From the NCBI GenBank assembly GCA_017521605.1, contig JAFXCD010000041.1:39175-103174 (forward strand): DNA of 64,000 bases. The letters run 5' to 3'. The stretch is from Lachnospiraceae bacterium (GTDB lineage: Bacteria; Bacillota; Clostridia; Lachnospirales; Lachnospiraceae). Within the stretch, counting starts at the first letter, position 1; each line of letters opens with the position of its first letter. Under the pieces are notes generated by a model. The model made no database searches. It was not told the DNA's origin and was given only the letters and a program-made list of their open reading frames with translations. Below, one piece after another: positions 37,108 to 46,045 of the stretch. The position numbers and the translations under genes are program-made.

Positions 37108-38000
37108 GTATGGTGTGGAATTGTATGGAACGGGCATGGGAAGGTGCAGTACGCTATATGAGTCAGAATCATTTGATTGTTATTCTGGCGACAGTGCTTT
37201 TAGTTTTATGGTTGATGGAGAAGAAAAATGTTACTACCGGACAAAATAGAGTTCTGGTTTATAGTTTATTGATGATGTTACTGTTGCTTTGTCCAATAAC
37301 AGCAGCAGGAGTTATGATTTATCAGACGGGATTTTATGATTATGAATGGGCATGGAGTATGGTTCCCTTAACCATAATAATCGCATATGGTTTTGTGTTA
37401 TTGTGGACTCGGAAGGCTTCACGAAAGTATAAAGTGTTATTGGCTTTGGTTGTTTTGAGTATTGGCTGTCTGTGCGGAAATCAGGGACAGATACAAAGGG
37501 TAGCAGCTGAGGAAAGCGAGGAAAGGGCAGACACAGGAGAAATTATGCAGTTACTGGATTCCCGGAATATACAAGAGAAGCTTGTGGTGTGGGCGCCAAG
37601 AGGGATAATGCAGGAAATGCGTCGCAGGGATGGACATATTTTACTGGTATATGGGCGTGATATGTGGGATGAAAAAGCGGGAGCCTATGATTACGAGGCA
37701 TATAGCCAGGAGTTAGAAGAAGCGTATCTTTGGATGGAAAAGGGAACAGAATATTGTAGATTGACAGTAGGACATGATAAACCTGAAAAAGCGTTGGAAA
37801 CTTTTGTTAAGGAAGCCGGATGGGATACAGAAGCTAAGCAACACATACGAAGTATCTTGCAGGCAGGAACCAATTTGATTGTGTTGCCCAATTTGTTAAG
37901 TGATTATGTGGGGAAGAACTTGGAGGAGCTGGCAGAAGCGGAAGGAAAAGTACTTCAGGAAGCATATACGCAAAGATATATCATATATGTGATACGCTAG
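37104..38000 (+). CDS. Membrane protein of unknown function with soluble C-terminal half
   Basis: The 298-residue protein has four hydrophobic segments in the first 130 residues and then a hydrophilic half with no recognised motif. Translation is coupled to the preceding membrane protein through ATGA overlap. The pair could once have been one long membrane protein with an outer domain, but no frameshift evidence supports a broken gene: both starts and the overlap look normal. Confidence 0.7.
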   Translation: MSMVWNCMERAWEGAVRYMSQNHLIVILATVLLVLWLMEKKNVTTGQNRVLVYSLLMMLLLLCPITAAGVMIYQTGFYDYEWAWSMVPLTIIIAYGFVLLWTRKASRKYKVLLALVVLSIGCLCGNQGQIQRVAAEESEERADTGEIMQLLDSRNIQEKLVVWAPRGIMQEMRRRDGHILLVYGRDMWDEKAGAYDYEAYSQELEEAYLWMEKGTEYCRLTVGHDKPEKALETFVKEAGWDTEAKQHIRSILQAGTNLIVLPNLLSDYVGKNLEELAEAEGKVLQEAYTQRYIIYVIR

Positions 38001-38009
38001 GAGAACAGT

Positions 38010-38768
38010 ATGAGAGAATTGGTTAGTATTATTGTGCCGGTATATCATGCACAGAAGTATATAAAAGAAACTATCGACAGTGTATGTGCTCAGACATATG
38101 ATGCGTGGGAACTCCTTTTGGTAGTAGATGGGGAACAGGATCCTACCATTCCGGTAATAAAGGAAGTTATTGAGAATGAAGAGGAAAGCAGAATCCGCCT
38201 GATTATACAGGAACAGAACAAGGGAGCTGCTTTAGCACGGAACAGAGGTGTGCAGGAGTCAGCCGGAAGATATATTGCTTATTTGGATGCAGATGATTTG
38301 TGGGAATCGGACAAGCTGGAGAAGGAATTGGACTTTATGCGACGAAAAGAAGCGGAATTCGTGTTTACCGGTTATGAATTTGGTGACGAAAATGCAGTGG
38401 GAACAGGTAAAGTTGTAAGGGTGCCGGAGAAGCTGACATACAGGCAGGCACTTAAAAATACCACTATATTTACCTCTACAGTAATGTTTGATACAGAAAG
38501 GATTAGTAAAGACATATTGGAAATGCCCAATATGAAAAGTGAGGATACAGCCCTTTGGTGGAAGGTACTTCGAAATGGTTACGCTGCCTATGGGTTGGAT
38601 GAGAATCTGGTGACTTATCGAAGACCGGCAAAATCTTTATCATCCAATAAACTGTCGGCTATTCGTAGAATTTGGGATTTGTATCGAAAAGCGGAAAAAC
38701 TATCAATTCCCTATAGTTGCTATAATTTTTGTTTTTGGGCTATAAAAGCGGTTTTGAGGAGAGTTTAA
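38010..38768 (+). CDS. Glycosyltransferase family 2
   Basis: A 252-residue GT-A enzyme: the nucleotide-sugar-binding opening LVSIIVPVYHAQKYI and the metal-binding motif YLDADDLWE near residue 93. It lacks membrane segments and should act at the inner face on a lipid-linked glycan. The acceptor and donor are unknown. It starts ten bases after the preceding gene, with AGGAGA as ribosome binding site. Confidence 0.87.
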   Translation: MRELVSIIVPVYHAQKYIKETIDSVCAQTYDAWELLLVVDGEQDPTIPVIKEVIENEEESRIRLIIQEQNKGAALARNRGVQESAGRYIAYLDADDLWESDKLEKELDFMRRKEAEFVFTGYEFGDENAVGTGKVVRVPEKLTYRQALKNTTIFTSTVMFDTERISKDILEMPNMKSEDTALWWKVLRNGYAAYGLDENLVTYRRPAKSLSSNKLSAIRRIWDLYRKAEKLSIPYSCYNFCFWAIKAVLRRV

Positions 38769-38795
38769 GTAATAATTTTAGGAGAACACAGAAGA

Positions 38796-40211
38796 ATGCG
38801 GAAACTGGAAACGTATAAGAGATTAATATTACTGGCATTGTCAGGAATTGGTTTGTTGATTTATGTGGCAATATTCTATATTTTCTGGAAAACCAATTTT
38901 GCACCCAGTATTACAACACTTACCGGGGTGAAATATTATTATAGAGCTGATTTGCTGGAGGTTGGATTTTACGGATTGATATTATTTTTCCTTTCGCGTA
39001 TGTATGGTGGTATGCGAATCGGTTATTTAAAGAATGCGGAAGTGGTTTTTTCGCAAGTGTTTGCTACGTTGGCTTCCAATGTTCTGATGTATGCAGAATT
39101 ATCTATTATGGCAAAGAAGTTATTCATATTGGATATGTTTTTGCTGATGACAGGTATACAGATTGTAGTCACTATTATTTGGAACAATGTTGCATACTGG
39201 ATATATAAATCGATTTTTCCACCCCGTAAAATGCTTTTGGTACATGGAGAGCGGTCTATTGAGAGTATATTGAACAAATTTTCGGGCAGAAAAGATAAAT
39301 ATGATATTGTAAAATGTTTGGAGATTTCTCATGGTGTTGAGTATTTAAGGGAGGAAATTGCCAGGGGATATGAATCGGGAGAATACAATGCAGTGGTTCT
39401 TTGGGATATCTCAACGGAAGACAGAAATCAATTGTTTAAATACTGTTACGGGAAATCTATTCGTGTGTATACAATGCCCAAGATTACGGATGTTATTGTT
39501 CTGGGTGCGGAAGAGTTACACTTATTTGATACACCTATTTTGTTGACCAGAGAATACAGCTTGACCATGGAGCAATGTTTTGCAAAACGTTTAGTGGATA
39601 TTATCTGTTCTGCTGTTTTGCTCATTATTACATCGCCCATTATGTTGATTACAGCCATTGCGATTAAGCTGTATGACGGGGGGCCGGTACTGTATAAGCA
39701 GGTTCGATGTACACAGCATCAGCGAGAGTTTAAGATTATGAAGTTCCGAAGCATGAGAACAGATGCGGAAAAGGACGGAGTAGCCAGACTGGCAACCAAA
39801 AATGATGATCGAATCACACCCATAGGGAAATTTATCCGCAAAGTAAGAATTGATGAATTGCCCCAGTTAATTAATATTTTTAAGGGAGATATGTCTTTTA
39901 TCGGACCCAGACCGGAGCGCCCGGAGATTATTGCCCAGTATATGGAGATTATGCCGGAATTTGCTTTCCGTACCAAGGTAAAAGCAGGACTGGCAGGTTA
40001 TGCCCAAGTATATGGTAAGTATAATACAACACCATATGATAAGTTAAAACTGGATTTAACATATATTGAAAACTATTCTTTCTGGCTGGATATTCAGTTA
40101 ATGTTGCTGACCTTAAAAATACTATTCTGGCCGGATAGTACGGAAGGCGTGGAGAATGAACAAATCACGGCCTTAAAGGAGGATATGAAAAGAAACAAGG
40201 AAGAAGACTGA
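38796..40211 (+). CDS. Polyprenyl-phosphate sugar-1-phosphate transferase (WcaJ/CpsE-like)
   Basis: The 471-residue protein has four N-terminal membrane segments, a middle soluble region, then one segment near residue 270-290 followed by the bacterial sugar transferase domain (KRLVDIICSAVLL, MKFRSMRTDAEKDG, KVRIDELPQL and SFIGPRPERPE). This is the layout of enzymes that start exopolysaccharide repeats by moving a hexose-1-phosphate to undecaprenyl phosphate. It is one of two such transferases in the locus. Confidence 0.9.
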   Translation: MRKLETYKRLILLALSGIGLLIYVAIFYIFWKTNFAPSITTLTGVKYYYRADLLEVGFYGLILFFLSRMYGGMRIGYLKNAEVVFSQVFATLASNVLMYAELSIMAKKLFILDMFLLMTGIQIVVTIIWNNVAYWIYKSIFPPRKMLLVHGERSIESILNKFSGRKDKYDIVKCLEISHGVEYLREEIARGYESGEYNAVVLWDISTEDRNQLFKYCYGKSIRVYTMPKITDVIVLGAEELHLFDTPILLTREYSLTMEQCFAKRLVDIICSAVLLIITSPIMLITAIAIKLYDGGPVLYKQVRCTQHQREFKIMKFRSMRTDAEKDGVARLATKNDDRITPIGKFIRKVRIDELPQLINIFKGDMSFIGPRPERPEIIAQYMEIMPEFAFRTKVKAGLAGYAQVYGKYNTTPYDKLKLDLTYIENYSFWLDIQLMLLTLKILFWPDSTEGVENEQITALKEDMKRNKEED

Positions 40212-40227
40212 CGAAAGGAGCGGATGA

Positions 40228-41007
40228 ATGACATTACAGCTATTGGTAGCAGCAGTGAATAAAGAGCCATTGGAACTGGCACAGGAAATGCAGCTGGACA
40301 GTGCTGCGATTGTTGTCAGTCAGGGAGAGCATTATGCCTATGAGGAGATTTCCTATAAGGGGCATAAAATACGCTATTTTGCCACGGCAGAACGAGGCGT
40401 GGGATTGAACCGAAATACCAGTCTGATGCGTGCAGAAGGGGATATCATTCTCTTTGCGGATGAAGATATTGTTTACCGGGAAGGCTATAGGGAGGCTGTG
40501 TTACAGGAGTTTAACATGCATCCGGAGGCAGATATACTATTATTTAATGTGAAGGCTGTATCCGGAAGAGAAACCTATCATACGGAAAGTTTTGGAAGAG
40601 TCAGGTGGTATAATTGCGGACGATATCCTACTTATAGCCTTGCAGCAAGAAGAGAAAAGATTCATAAGAATAATATTACGTTTTCCCTGTTGTTTGGTGG
40701 AGGGGCCAAATACAGCAATGGTGAAGACAGCCTGTTTATCAGAGATTGTCTGAAGAAGGGTTTAAAAATATATAAGGTACCTGTAACAATTGGTGAAGAA
40801 AAAGAAAGACCCTCCACATGGTTTCAGGGCTATAACGAAAAGTTTTTCTTTGACAGGGGAGTGCTTTACAGCCACTTGTATGGAAAACTGAATCGTATAA
40901 TGGGACTACGTTTTTTACTGGTTCATAAAAAAGTGATGTGTAATGAGATTCCTTTAAAGAAGGCCTACAGAATAATGGTGCAGGGAATGAAGGAAGGTAG
41001 ATGTTAA
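40228..41007 (+). CDS. Glycosyltransferase, GT2-like
   Basis: The 259-residue protein has a GT-A-like core: a short N-terminal strand region, GVGLNRNTSLMRAEGDIILFADEDI near residues 56-82 with its acidic DED metal site, and a GEDSLFIRDC motif near residue 171. The N-terminus is shorter than in classic GT2 enzymes. It probably adds one sugar in the glycan pathway; specificity is unknown. AAAGGAG precedes the ATG. Confidence 0.75.
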   Translation: MTLQLLVAAVNKEPLELAQEMQLDSAAIVVSQGEHYAYEEISYKGHKIRYFATAERGVGLNRNTSLMRAEGDIILFADEDIVYREGYREAVLQEFNMHPEADILLFNVKAVSGRETYHTESFGRVRWYNCGRYPTYSLAARREKIHKNNITFSLLFGGGAKYSNGEDSLFIRDCLKKGLKIYKVPVTIGEEKERPSTWFQGYNEKFFFDRGVLYSHLYGKLNRIMGLRFLLVHKKVMCNEIPLKKAYRIMVQGMKEGRC

Positions 41008-41010
41008 ATA

Positions 41011-41856
41011 ATGCGAGATATATTGTTCAGTATACTGGTGGTGTCTTTAAATGCCGGAAATAAGCTGGTGCAAACTATGGAAAGTATTCTGGAGCAGGAT
41101 AATGCAGAGTATGAGGTGCTGGTAAAGGATGGTGGCTCCAAGGATGGTTCCGTAGAAGCTCTTGAGGAATTCTTAGAAAAACAGTCAGAACAGTTAAGAC
41201 AAAGAATACGAATTGTTAAAGAGCCTGATAAAAGCATTTATGATGGAATGAATCAGGCAACCGGTTACGCAAAAGGAGAATATTATTATTTCCTGAATTG
41301 CGGGGACAGCTTTTGGGATAAGCAGGCATTGAAACAGGTATCAGAGGAAATTCGGAAAGATAAAGAAAGTGACAAAGAACATTTGATTTATTACGGAAAT
41401 ATATATGATGTATTACGTAGTCAGGTGGTGCAGTCAAACCCCGGCATAGATGCGTTTGCCTGTTATCGGAATTTGCCCTGTCATCAGGCTTGTATTTACC
41501 ATTACAGCCTTTTTGAGGAGAGGGGATATGAACCTAAGTACAGGGTGCGTGGAGATTATGAACATTTTCTATGGAGTTATTTTGTAAAGATGGCTAACCC
41601 ACAATATGTAGATGTGGTTTTGGCAGCCTATGAAGGTGGCGGTTTCTCTGAGACAAAAGAAAACAGAGAGCGCTCCCGCTTAGAGCATAAGGAGATTACG
41701 GAAAAATACATGTCCAAGCAGGAATTGTTTAAATATAAGCTTATTTTGTTGCTGACATTGGCACCCTTGCGGACAAAGCTGGCAGAAAGCCCCAGGTTTG
41801 CAGGGGTTTACCAGACCATGAAGAAGTGTATTTATAAACAAAATATAGCGAAATGA
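41011..41856 (+). CDS. Glycosyltransferase family 2, WcaE-like
   Basis: A 281-residue GT2 enzyme with SILVVSLNAGNKL at the start, KDGGSKDGS for nucleotide binding and EPDKSIYDGMNQA with FLNCGDSFWD as the metal site, the pattern of the colanic acid WcaE group. It closely resembles the later enzyme at 45287 in these motifs, so the two may add similar sugars. It starts four bases after the preceding stop. Confidence 0.85.
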   Translation: MRDILFSILVVSLNAGNKLVQTMESILEQDNAEYEVLVKDGGSKDGSVEALEEFLEKQSEQLRQRIRIVKEPDKSIYDGMNQATGYAKGEYYYFLNCGDSFWDKQALKQVSEEIRKDKESDKEHLIYYGNIYDVLRSQVVQSNPGIDAFACYRNLPCHQACIYHYSLFEERGYEPKYRVRGDYEHFLWSYFVKMANPQYVDVVLAAYEGGGFSETKENRERSRLEHKEITEKYMSKQELFKYKLILLLTLAPLRTKLAESPRFAGVYQTMKKCIYKQNIAK

Positions 41857-41877
41857 TAAATGAAAGAGGGATACATT

Positions 41878-43755
41878 GTGAAAGATTTAAATGATGTAAA
41901 GGTGGGTATATTACAGGTACCTTTAACACGCATAATAATGTTGATAGTTTGTGACATTTTTGGAATACTATTAGCTTCCGTGTTATCGCTTTATGTGAGA
42001 TATGATTTCCAGTTTTTGGAGATACCGCAGAATTTCTGGTATACGGCAATCGGTTCTATACTTCCTAATATTGTTATAACATTGATAATATTTCACATTT
42101 TTCATTTGTATAATAGTGTGTGGAGATATGCATCTGATACAGAGCTTGTGAATTGTTTGATTGCAGTAATAATGTGTGCAATGATGCAACCCATACTGTT
42201 TTGGATTGAGGGTGTACGTATGCCCTCCAGCTATCCGCTGTTTTACGGTTTTTTTCTAATGTTGTTTTCCTGTGGAACCCGTTTTGGATATCGCTTGCTT
42301 AGAGCATTTCAAGGATTTAGGTTACGAGAATTAGGTAATAAGAAGAAGGTTACTTGTATGATAATTGGTGGTGGTGCTGCCGGTAATGCCATTATCAAAG
42401 AGATTACGAGCAGCCGTTATCTGAATATGAGAGTGGCGTGTGTTATTGATGATAATCCGGGCTGCCAGGGAAAATACCTGCGTGGAGTACCCATTGTGGG
42501 AGGCAGAGATGAGATCGCAGCCTGCGTGGAAAGATATGGCATAGATGAGATTATCATAGCTATTCCTTCGGCCAGCAAGGCGACTCTGAAGCCGCTTTTG
42601 GAGATTTGTAAGGAAACCGGCTGTCATATCCAGATTTTGCCCGGTATGTATCAGATTATCAGAGGAGAAGTAAGTGTATCCCAATTGAGGGAGGTACAGA
42701 TAGAGGATTTGCTGGGAAGAGAGCCTATTGCAGTAAATACCGAAGAAATTTTGGATTATGTACAGAATAAGACAGTTTTGGTTACCGGTGCAGGTGGTTC
42801 TATCGGAAGTGAATTGTCACGACAGATAGCAACTCACAGACCGAAACGCCTGATTCTGTTGGATATTTATGAAAATGGTGTGTATGAGGTACAGCAGGAA
42901 TTGCAAACAAAACTTCCTGAGTTGGATTTGGTAGTATTGATTGCATCTGTAAGAAATACAGCACGTATGAATTCTATTTTTAAAGAATATCGTCCGGATA
43001 TTGTATATCATGCCGCAGCCCATAAGCATGTTCCCTTGATGGAAGGAAGTCCTAATGAAGCCATCAAGAATAATGTGCTGGGAACCTTAAAAACAGCGAA
43101 AGCAGCTGATAAATATGGTACCAAACGTTTTGTATTGATATCAACAGATAAAGCAGTGAATCCCACAAATGTAATGGGAGCGTCTAAGCGCATTGCTGAA
43201 ATGATGATTCAGAATTTAAATCAGCATTCTGAAACAGAATATGTGGCGGTACGATTTGGTAATGTACTTGGAAGCAGCGGAAGTGTAGTACCTTTGTTTA
43301 AAAAGCAGATTGAAGAAGGCGGACCGGTAACTGTAACACATCCGGATATTATCCGTTACTTTATGACTATACCGGAAGCAGTATCCTTGGTACTACAGGC
43401 CGGCGCTTATGCCAGAGGAGGAGAAATCTTTGTACTGGATATGGGCGAACCCATGAAAATATTGGATTTGGCCAAAAATATGATTAAGCTTTCCGGATAT
43501 AGAGTGAATGAAGATATTAAGATTAAATTTACAGGATTGCGTCCAGGTGAGAAGATGTATGAAGAGCTGCTTATGAAGGAAGAGGGCTTAAAGGAAACCG
43601 CAAATAAGATGATTTATATCGGAAAGCCTATAGATTTTGACGGAGACTGTTTTGAACAGCAGTTGCAGGAATTGGAGCAGGCTTCTATTGAAGAAGCGGA
43701 TAATGTCAGAGAGTTAATTAAGGAATTAGTACCCACATATCAGTATGAAAAGTAA
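41878..43755 (+). CDS. Membrane NDP-sugar 4,6-dehydratase/epimerase (WbpM/CapD family)
   Basis: The protein (625 residues) has four N-terminal membrane segments (to about residue 115), a first Rossmann-like domain (MIIGGGAAGNAI), and a catalytic short-chain dehydrogenase domain with TGAGGSIGSE near residue 304. The active site reads STDKAVNPTNVMGASKR, with Met in the place of the usual Tyr, as is normal for the WbpM/FlaA1 group. The likely reaction is 4,6-dehydration of UDP-GlcNAc to supply 6-deoxy amino sugars. AGAGGG favours the GTG at 41878 over an ATG at 41860. Confidence 0.9.
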   Translation: MKDLNDVKVGILQVPLTRIIMLIVCDIFGILLASVLSLYVRYDFQFLEIPQNFWYTAIGSILPNIVITLIIFHIFHLYNSVWRYASDTELVNCLIAVIMCAMMQPILFWIEGVRMPSSYPLFYGFFLMLFSCGTRFGYRLLRAFQGFRLRELGNKKKVTCMIIGGGAAGNAIIKEITSSRYLNMRVACVIDDNPGCQGKYLRGVPIVGGRDEIAACVERYGIDEIIIAIPSASKATLKPLLEICKETGCHIQILPGMYQIIRGEVSVSQLREVQIEDLLGREPIAVNTEEILDYVQNKTVLVTGAGGSIGSELSRQIATHRPKRLILLDIYENGVYEVQQELQTKLPELDLVVLIASVRNTARMNSIFKEYRPDIVYHAAAHKHVPLMEGSPNEAIKNNVLGTLKTAKAADKYGTKRFVLISTDKAVNPTNVMGASKRIAEMMIQNLNQHSETEYVAVRFGNVLGSSGSVVPLFKKQIEEGGPVTVTHPDIIRYFMTIPEAVSLVLQAGAYARGGEIFVLDMGEPMKILDLAKNMIKLSGYRVNEDIKIKFTGLRPGEKMYEELLMKEEGLKETANKMIYIGKPIDFDGDCFEQQLQELEQASIEEADNVRELIKELVPTYQYEK

Positions 43756-43769
43756 GGATGGTAAAAACT

Positions 43770-44375
43770 ATGTATGTAGTGGTGAAACGAGGGATAGATT
43801 TTGTTCTGTCCTGTGTAGGACTCATTATTTTGCTGCCTATATTCTTAATTCTGGTACTGGCAATCAAGCTGGATTCGCCCGGACCGGTGATTTTTAAACA
43901 AAAGAGAGTGGGTATACATAAAAGCCATTTCTATATTTGGAAATTTCGGACCATGGATATTAATACACCAAAGGATATGCCCACACATATGCTACAAAAC
44001 CCGGAACAATATATTACTAAAATGGGTAAGTTCTTAAGAAAAACCAGTTTGGATGAGCTGCCGCAGATTTTTAACATAATAAAAGGGGATATGGCTATTG
44101 TAGGGCCCAGACCTGCTCTTTGGAACCAGTACGACCTGCTGGAGGAAAGAGATAAATACGGTGCCAATGATGTACGCCCGGGGCTTACCGGATGGGCCCA
44201 GATTAACGGTAGGGATGAGCTGGAGATTCCGGTAAAAGCCAGATTAGATGGTGAGTATGTAGAAAAAATGGGGCCATTGCTGGATTTAAAATGCTTTTTT
44301 GGTACCTTTATCAGTGTTTTGAAAGCAGATGGGGTAGTGGAAGGCGGTACCGGCAGTACAAAGAAGAGAGGGTAG
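43770..44375 (+). CDS. Small sugar-phosphate transferase (PglC/WbaP catalytic type)
   Basis: The protein (201 residues) consists of one N-terminal membrane segment and the bacterial sugar transferase domain: KRGIDFVLSCVGLI, YIWKFRTMD, LRKTSLDELPQIFNIIKGDMA and VGPRPAL. It is the minimal form of the family, like PglC, which moves a (di)N-acetyl sugar phosphate to undecaprenyl phosphate. It directly follows the WbpM-like dehydratase, which often makes the substrate of such enzymes. TAAGGATGG favours the ATG at 43770 over 43758. Confidence 0.88.
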   Translation: MYVVVKRGIDFVLSCVGLIILLPIFLILVLAIKLDSPGPVIFKQKRVGIHKSHFYIWKFRTMDINTPKDMPTHMLQNPEQYITKMGKFLRKTSLDELPQIFNIIKGDMAIVGPRPALWNQYDLLEERDKYGANDVRPGLTGWAQINGRDELEIPVKARLDGEYVEKMGPLLDLKCFFGTFISVLKADGVVEGGTGSTKKRG

Positions 44376-44381
44376 CTTGGG

Positions 44382-45287
44382 ATGAAGAGGATATTGATTA
44401 CAGGTTTGAATAGTTATATAGGGACCAATGTAGACAGATATCTTCAGGAATATAATGCATCACAAGGCAGTGAATGCTATCGTGTAGAGCGGATTTCCCA
44501 AAAGGATGAGAATTGGGCGCAGTTGGACTTCGGTACATATGATACCATACTGGATGTAACCGGTATTGCCCATGCGGATGTGGGAAAAGTATCAGACCGG
44601 GAGAAGGAGAATTACTATCAGGTAAACTGTGATTTGGCTGTAAAGACAGCACAAAAAGCAAAAAGAGAAGGGGTAAAGCAGTTTATATACTTGAGCAGTA
44701 TTATTGTCTATGGAGAAAGTGCTCCGGTAGGAAAGAAAAAGCATATAACAAAGGAAACCATTCCGGAACCTGCGAATTTTTATGGAGATAGTAAGTTACA
44801 AGCGGAAAAAGGGTTGCAACCCTTAGAAGATGAGAGTTTTAAGGTATCTATTGTGAGATTACCCTTTGTATATGGAACCGGAAGTAAGGGCAATTACAGG
44901 GTGATGGCAAAGCTTGCCAAAAGGTTGCCTGTATTTCCCACTATACCTAATGAAAGAAGTATGATATATATAGAGAATCTGAATGAATTCTTAAGACTAC
45001 TGATAGAACAGCAAGGAGGAGGCTTATGGTTTCCGCAAAATGCAAAGTATAGTTCCACGGTGGAAATAGTGAGGGAGATTGCAGCTGCACATCAAAAGAA
45101 AATCTTTTTTTGCAGCCTACTGAATCCGGTGATTCGATTGATGAGTAAGCTTCCCGGAAAGATTGGGAAAATAACCAATAAGGCATTTGGTAATCTTACC
45201 TATGATTCGGGGTTGAGTGAGGGTATAGAAGGGTATTGTATCTATTCAACTACAGAAAGTATAAGAAGAACTGAGGAGAAGAATTAG
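44382..45287 (+). CDS. NAD-dependent sugar epimerase/reductase (extended SDR)
   Basis: A 301-residue short-chain dehydrogenase with the cofactor motif ITGLNSYIGTNV and the catalytic YGDSKLQAEK (Tyr and Lys), plus a Ser in YLSSIIVYGES. It belongs with UDP-sugar 4-epimerases and reductases of surface glycan loci. Its place after the dehydratase and the small transferase suggests a role in making the same 6-deoxy amino sugar, for example reduction or epimerisation at C4. The exact reaction is not readable. Its stop overlaps the next start by one base. Confidence 0.82.
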   Translation: MKRILITGLNSYIGTNVDRYLQEYNASQGSECYRVERISQKDENWAQLDFGTYDTILDVTGIAHADVGKVSDREKENYYQVNCDLAVKTAQKAKREGVKQFIYLSSIIVYGESAPVGKKKHITKETIPEPANFYGDSKLQAEKGLQPLEDESFKVSIVRLPFVYGTGSKGNYRVMAKLAKRLPVFPTIPNERSMIYIENLNEFLRLLIEQQGGGLWFPQNAKYSSTVEIVREIAAAHQKKIFFCSLLNPVIRLMSKLPGKIGKITNKAFGNLTYDSGLSEGIEGYCIYSTTESIRRTEEKN

Positions 45288-46027
45288 TGAAAGTATCCAT
45301 TGTAACCATTGCGTACAATAGTGAGACGGAAATTGAAGCAACCATAGAATCTGTACTTAGGCAGGATTATGAGAACCTGGAGTATTGGATTATTGACGGC
45401 TGCAGTAAGGATAAGACCGTGGAAAAAGCGGAACAGTTCAGGGAGAGTTTCCGGCAAAGAAATGTAGATTATCATATTGTCAGTGAGCCGGATAAGGGGA
45501 TATACGATGCGATGAACAAGGGAATTGCACTTGCCCAAGGAGAGATTATCGGGCTCATAAACAGTGGAGACAGATACGAACCGGATGCAGTAAGTACTGC
45601 AGTAAAGACTTTTAGAGAATCGGGGTGTGATTTAATGTATGGCAATATTGCCATTTATAAATCAGACGGAAGGTGCTTTGAGAAAAAGGCAAGACAGAGG
45701 AAGCGGTATCAAACCTCCAGGGACTGGAATCATCCCACCATGTTTGTAAAGAGTGAGTTGTACAAGCAATACCCCTTTCAGAATAAAGGAATTCATGATG
45801 ATTACGCGTTTTATTTGAAGATGCGTAAGCAAAATCGTAAAATAGCAGTGGCAGATAAAAGGATGGCTGCTTTTACGATGGGTGGTGCCAGTAATCAGAA
45901 AAATATGAAAGCAGCGTGGAAAAGAATACAGGACAGATATCGGTTCTGTTATCGGGAAAACGGTTACAGCAGGTTGTATTTTCTGGAATGTTTATTGATA
46001 GAAGCGGCAAAGTGGATTTTGGGTTAA
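45287..46027 (+). CDS. Glycosyltransferase family 2, WcaE-like
   Basis: A 246-residue GT2 enzyme (KVSIVTIAYNSE, IIDGCSKDKT, EPDKGIYDAMNKG and GLINSGDRYE) of the same group as the one at 41011. The start is a GTG overlapping the previous stop codon. It would transfer one sugar in repeat assembly; specificity is unknown. Confidence 0.87.
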   Translation: MKVSIVTIAYNSETEIEATIESVLRQDYENLEYWIIDGCSKDKTVEKAEQFRESFRQRNVDYHIVSEPDKGIYDAMNKGIALAQGEIIGLINSGDRYEPDAVSTAVKTFRESGCDLMYGNIAIYKSDGRCFEKKARQRKRYQTSRDWNHPTMFVKSELYKQYPFQNKGIHDDYAFYLKMRKQNRKIAVADKRMAAFTMGGASNQKNMKAAWKRIQDRYRFCYRENGYSRLYFLECLLIEAAKWILG

Positions 46028-46045
46028 AAGATTTTGAGGTGACAA

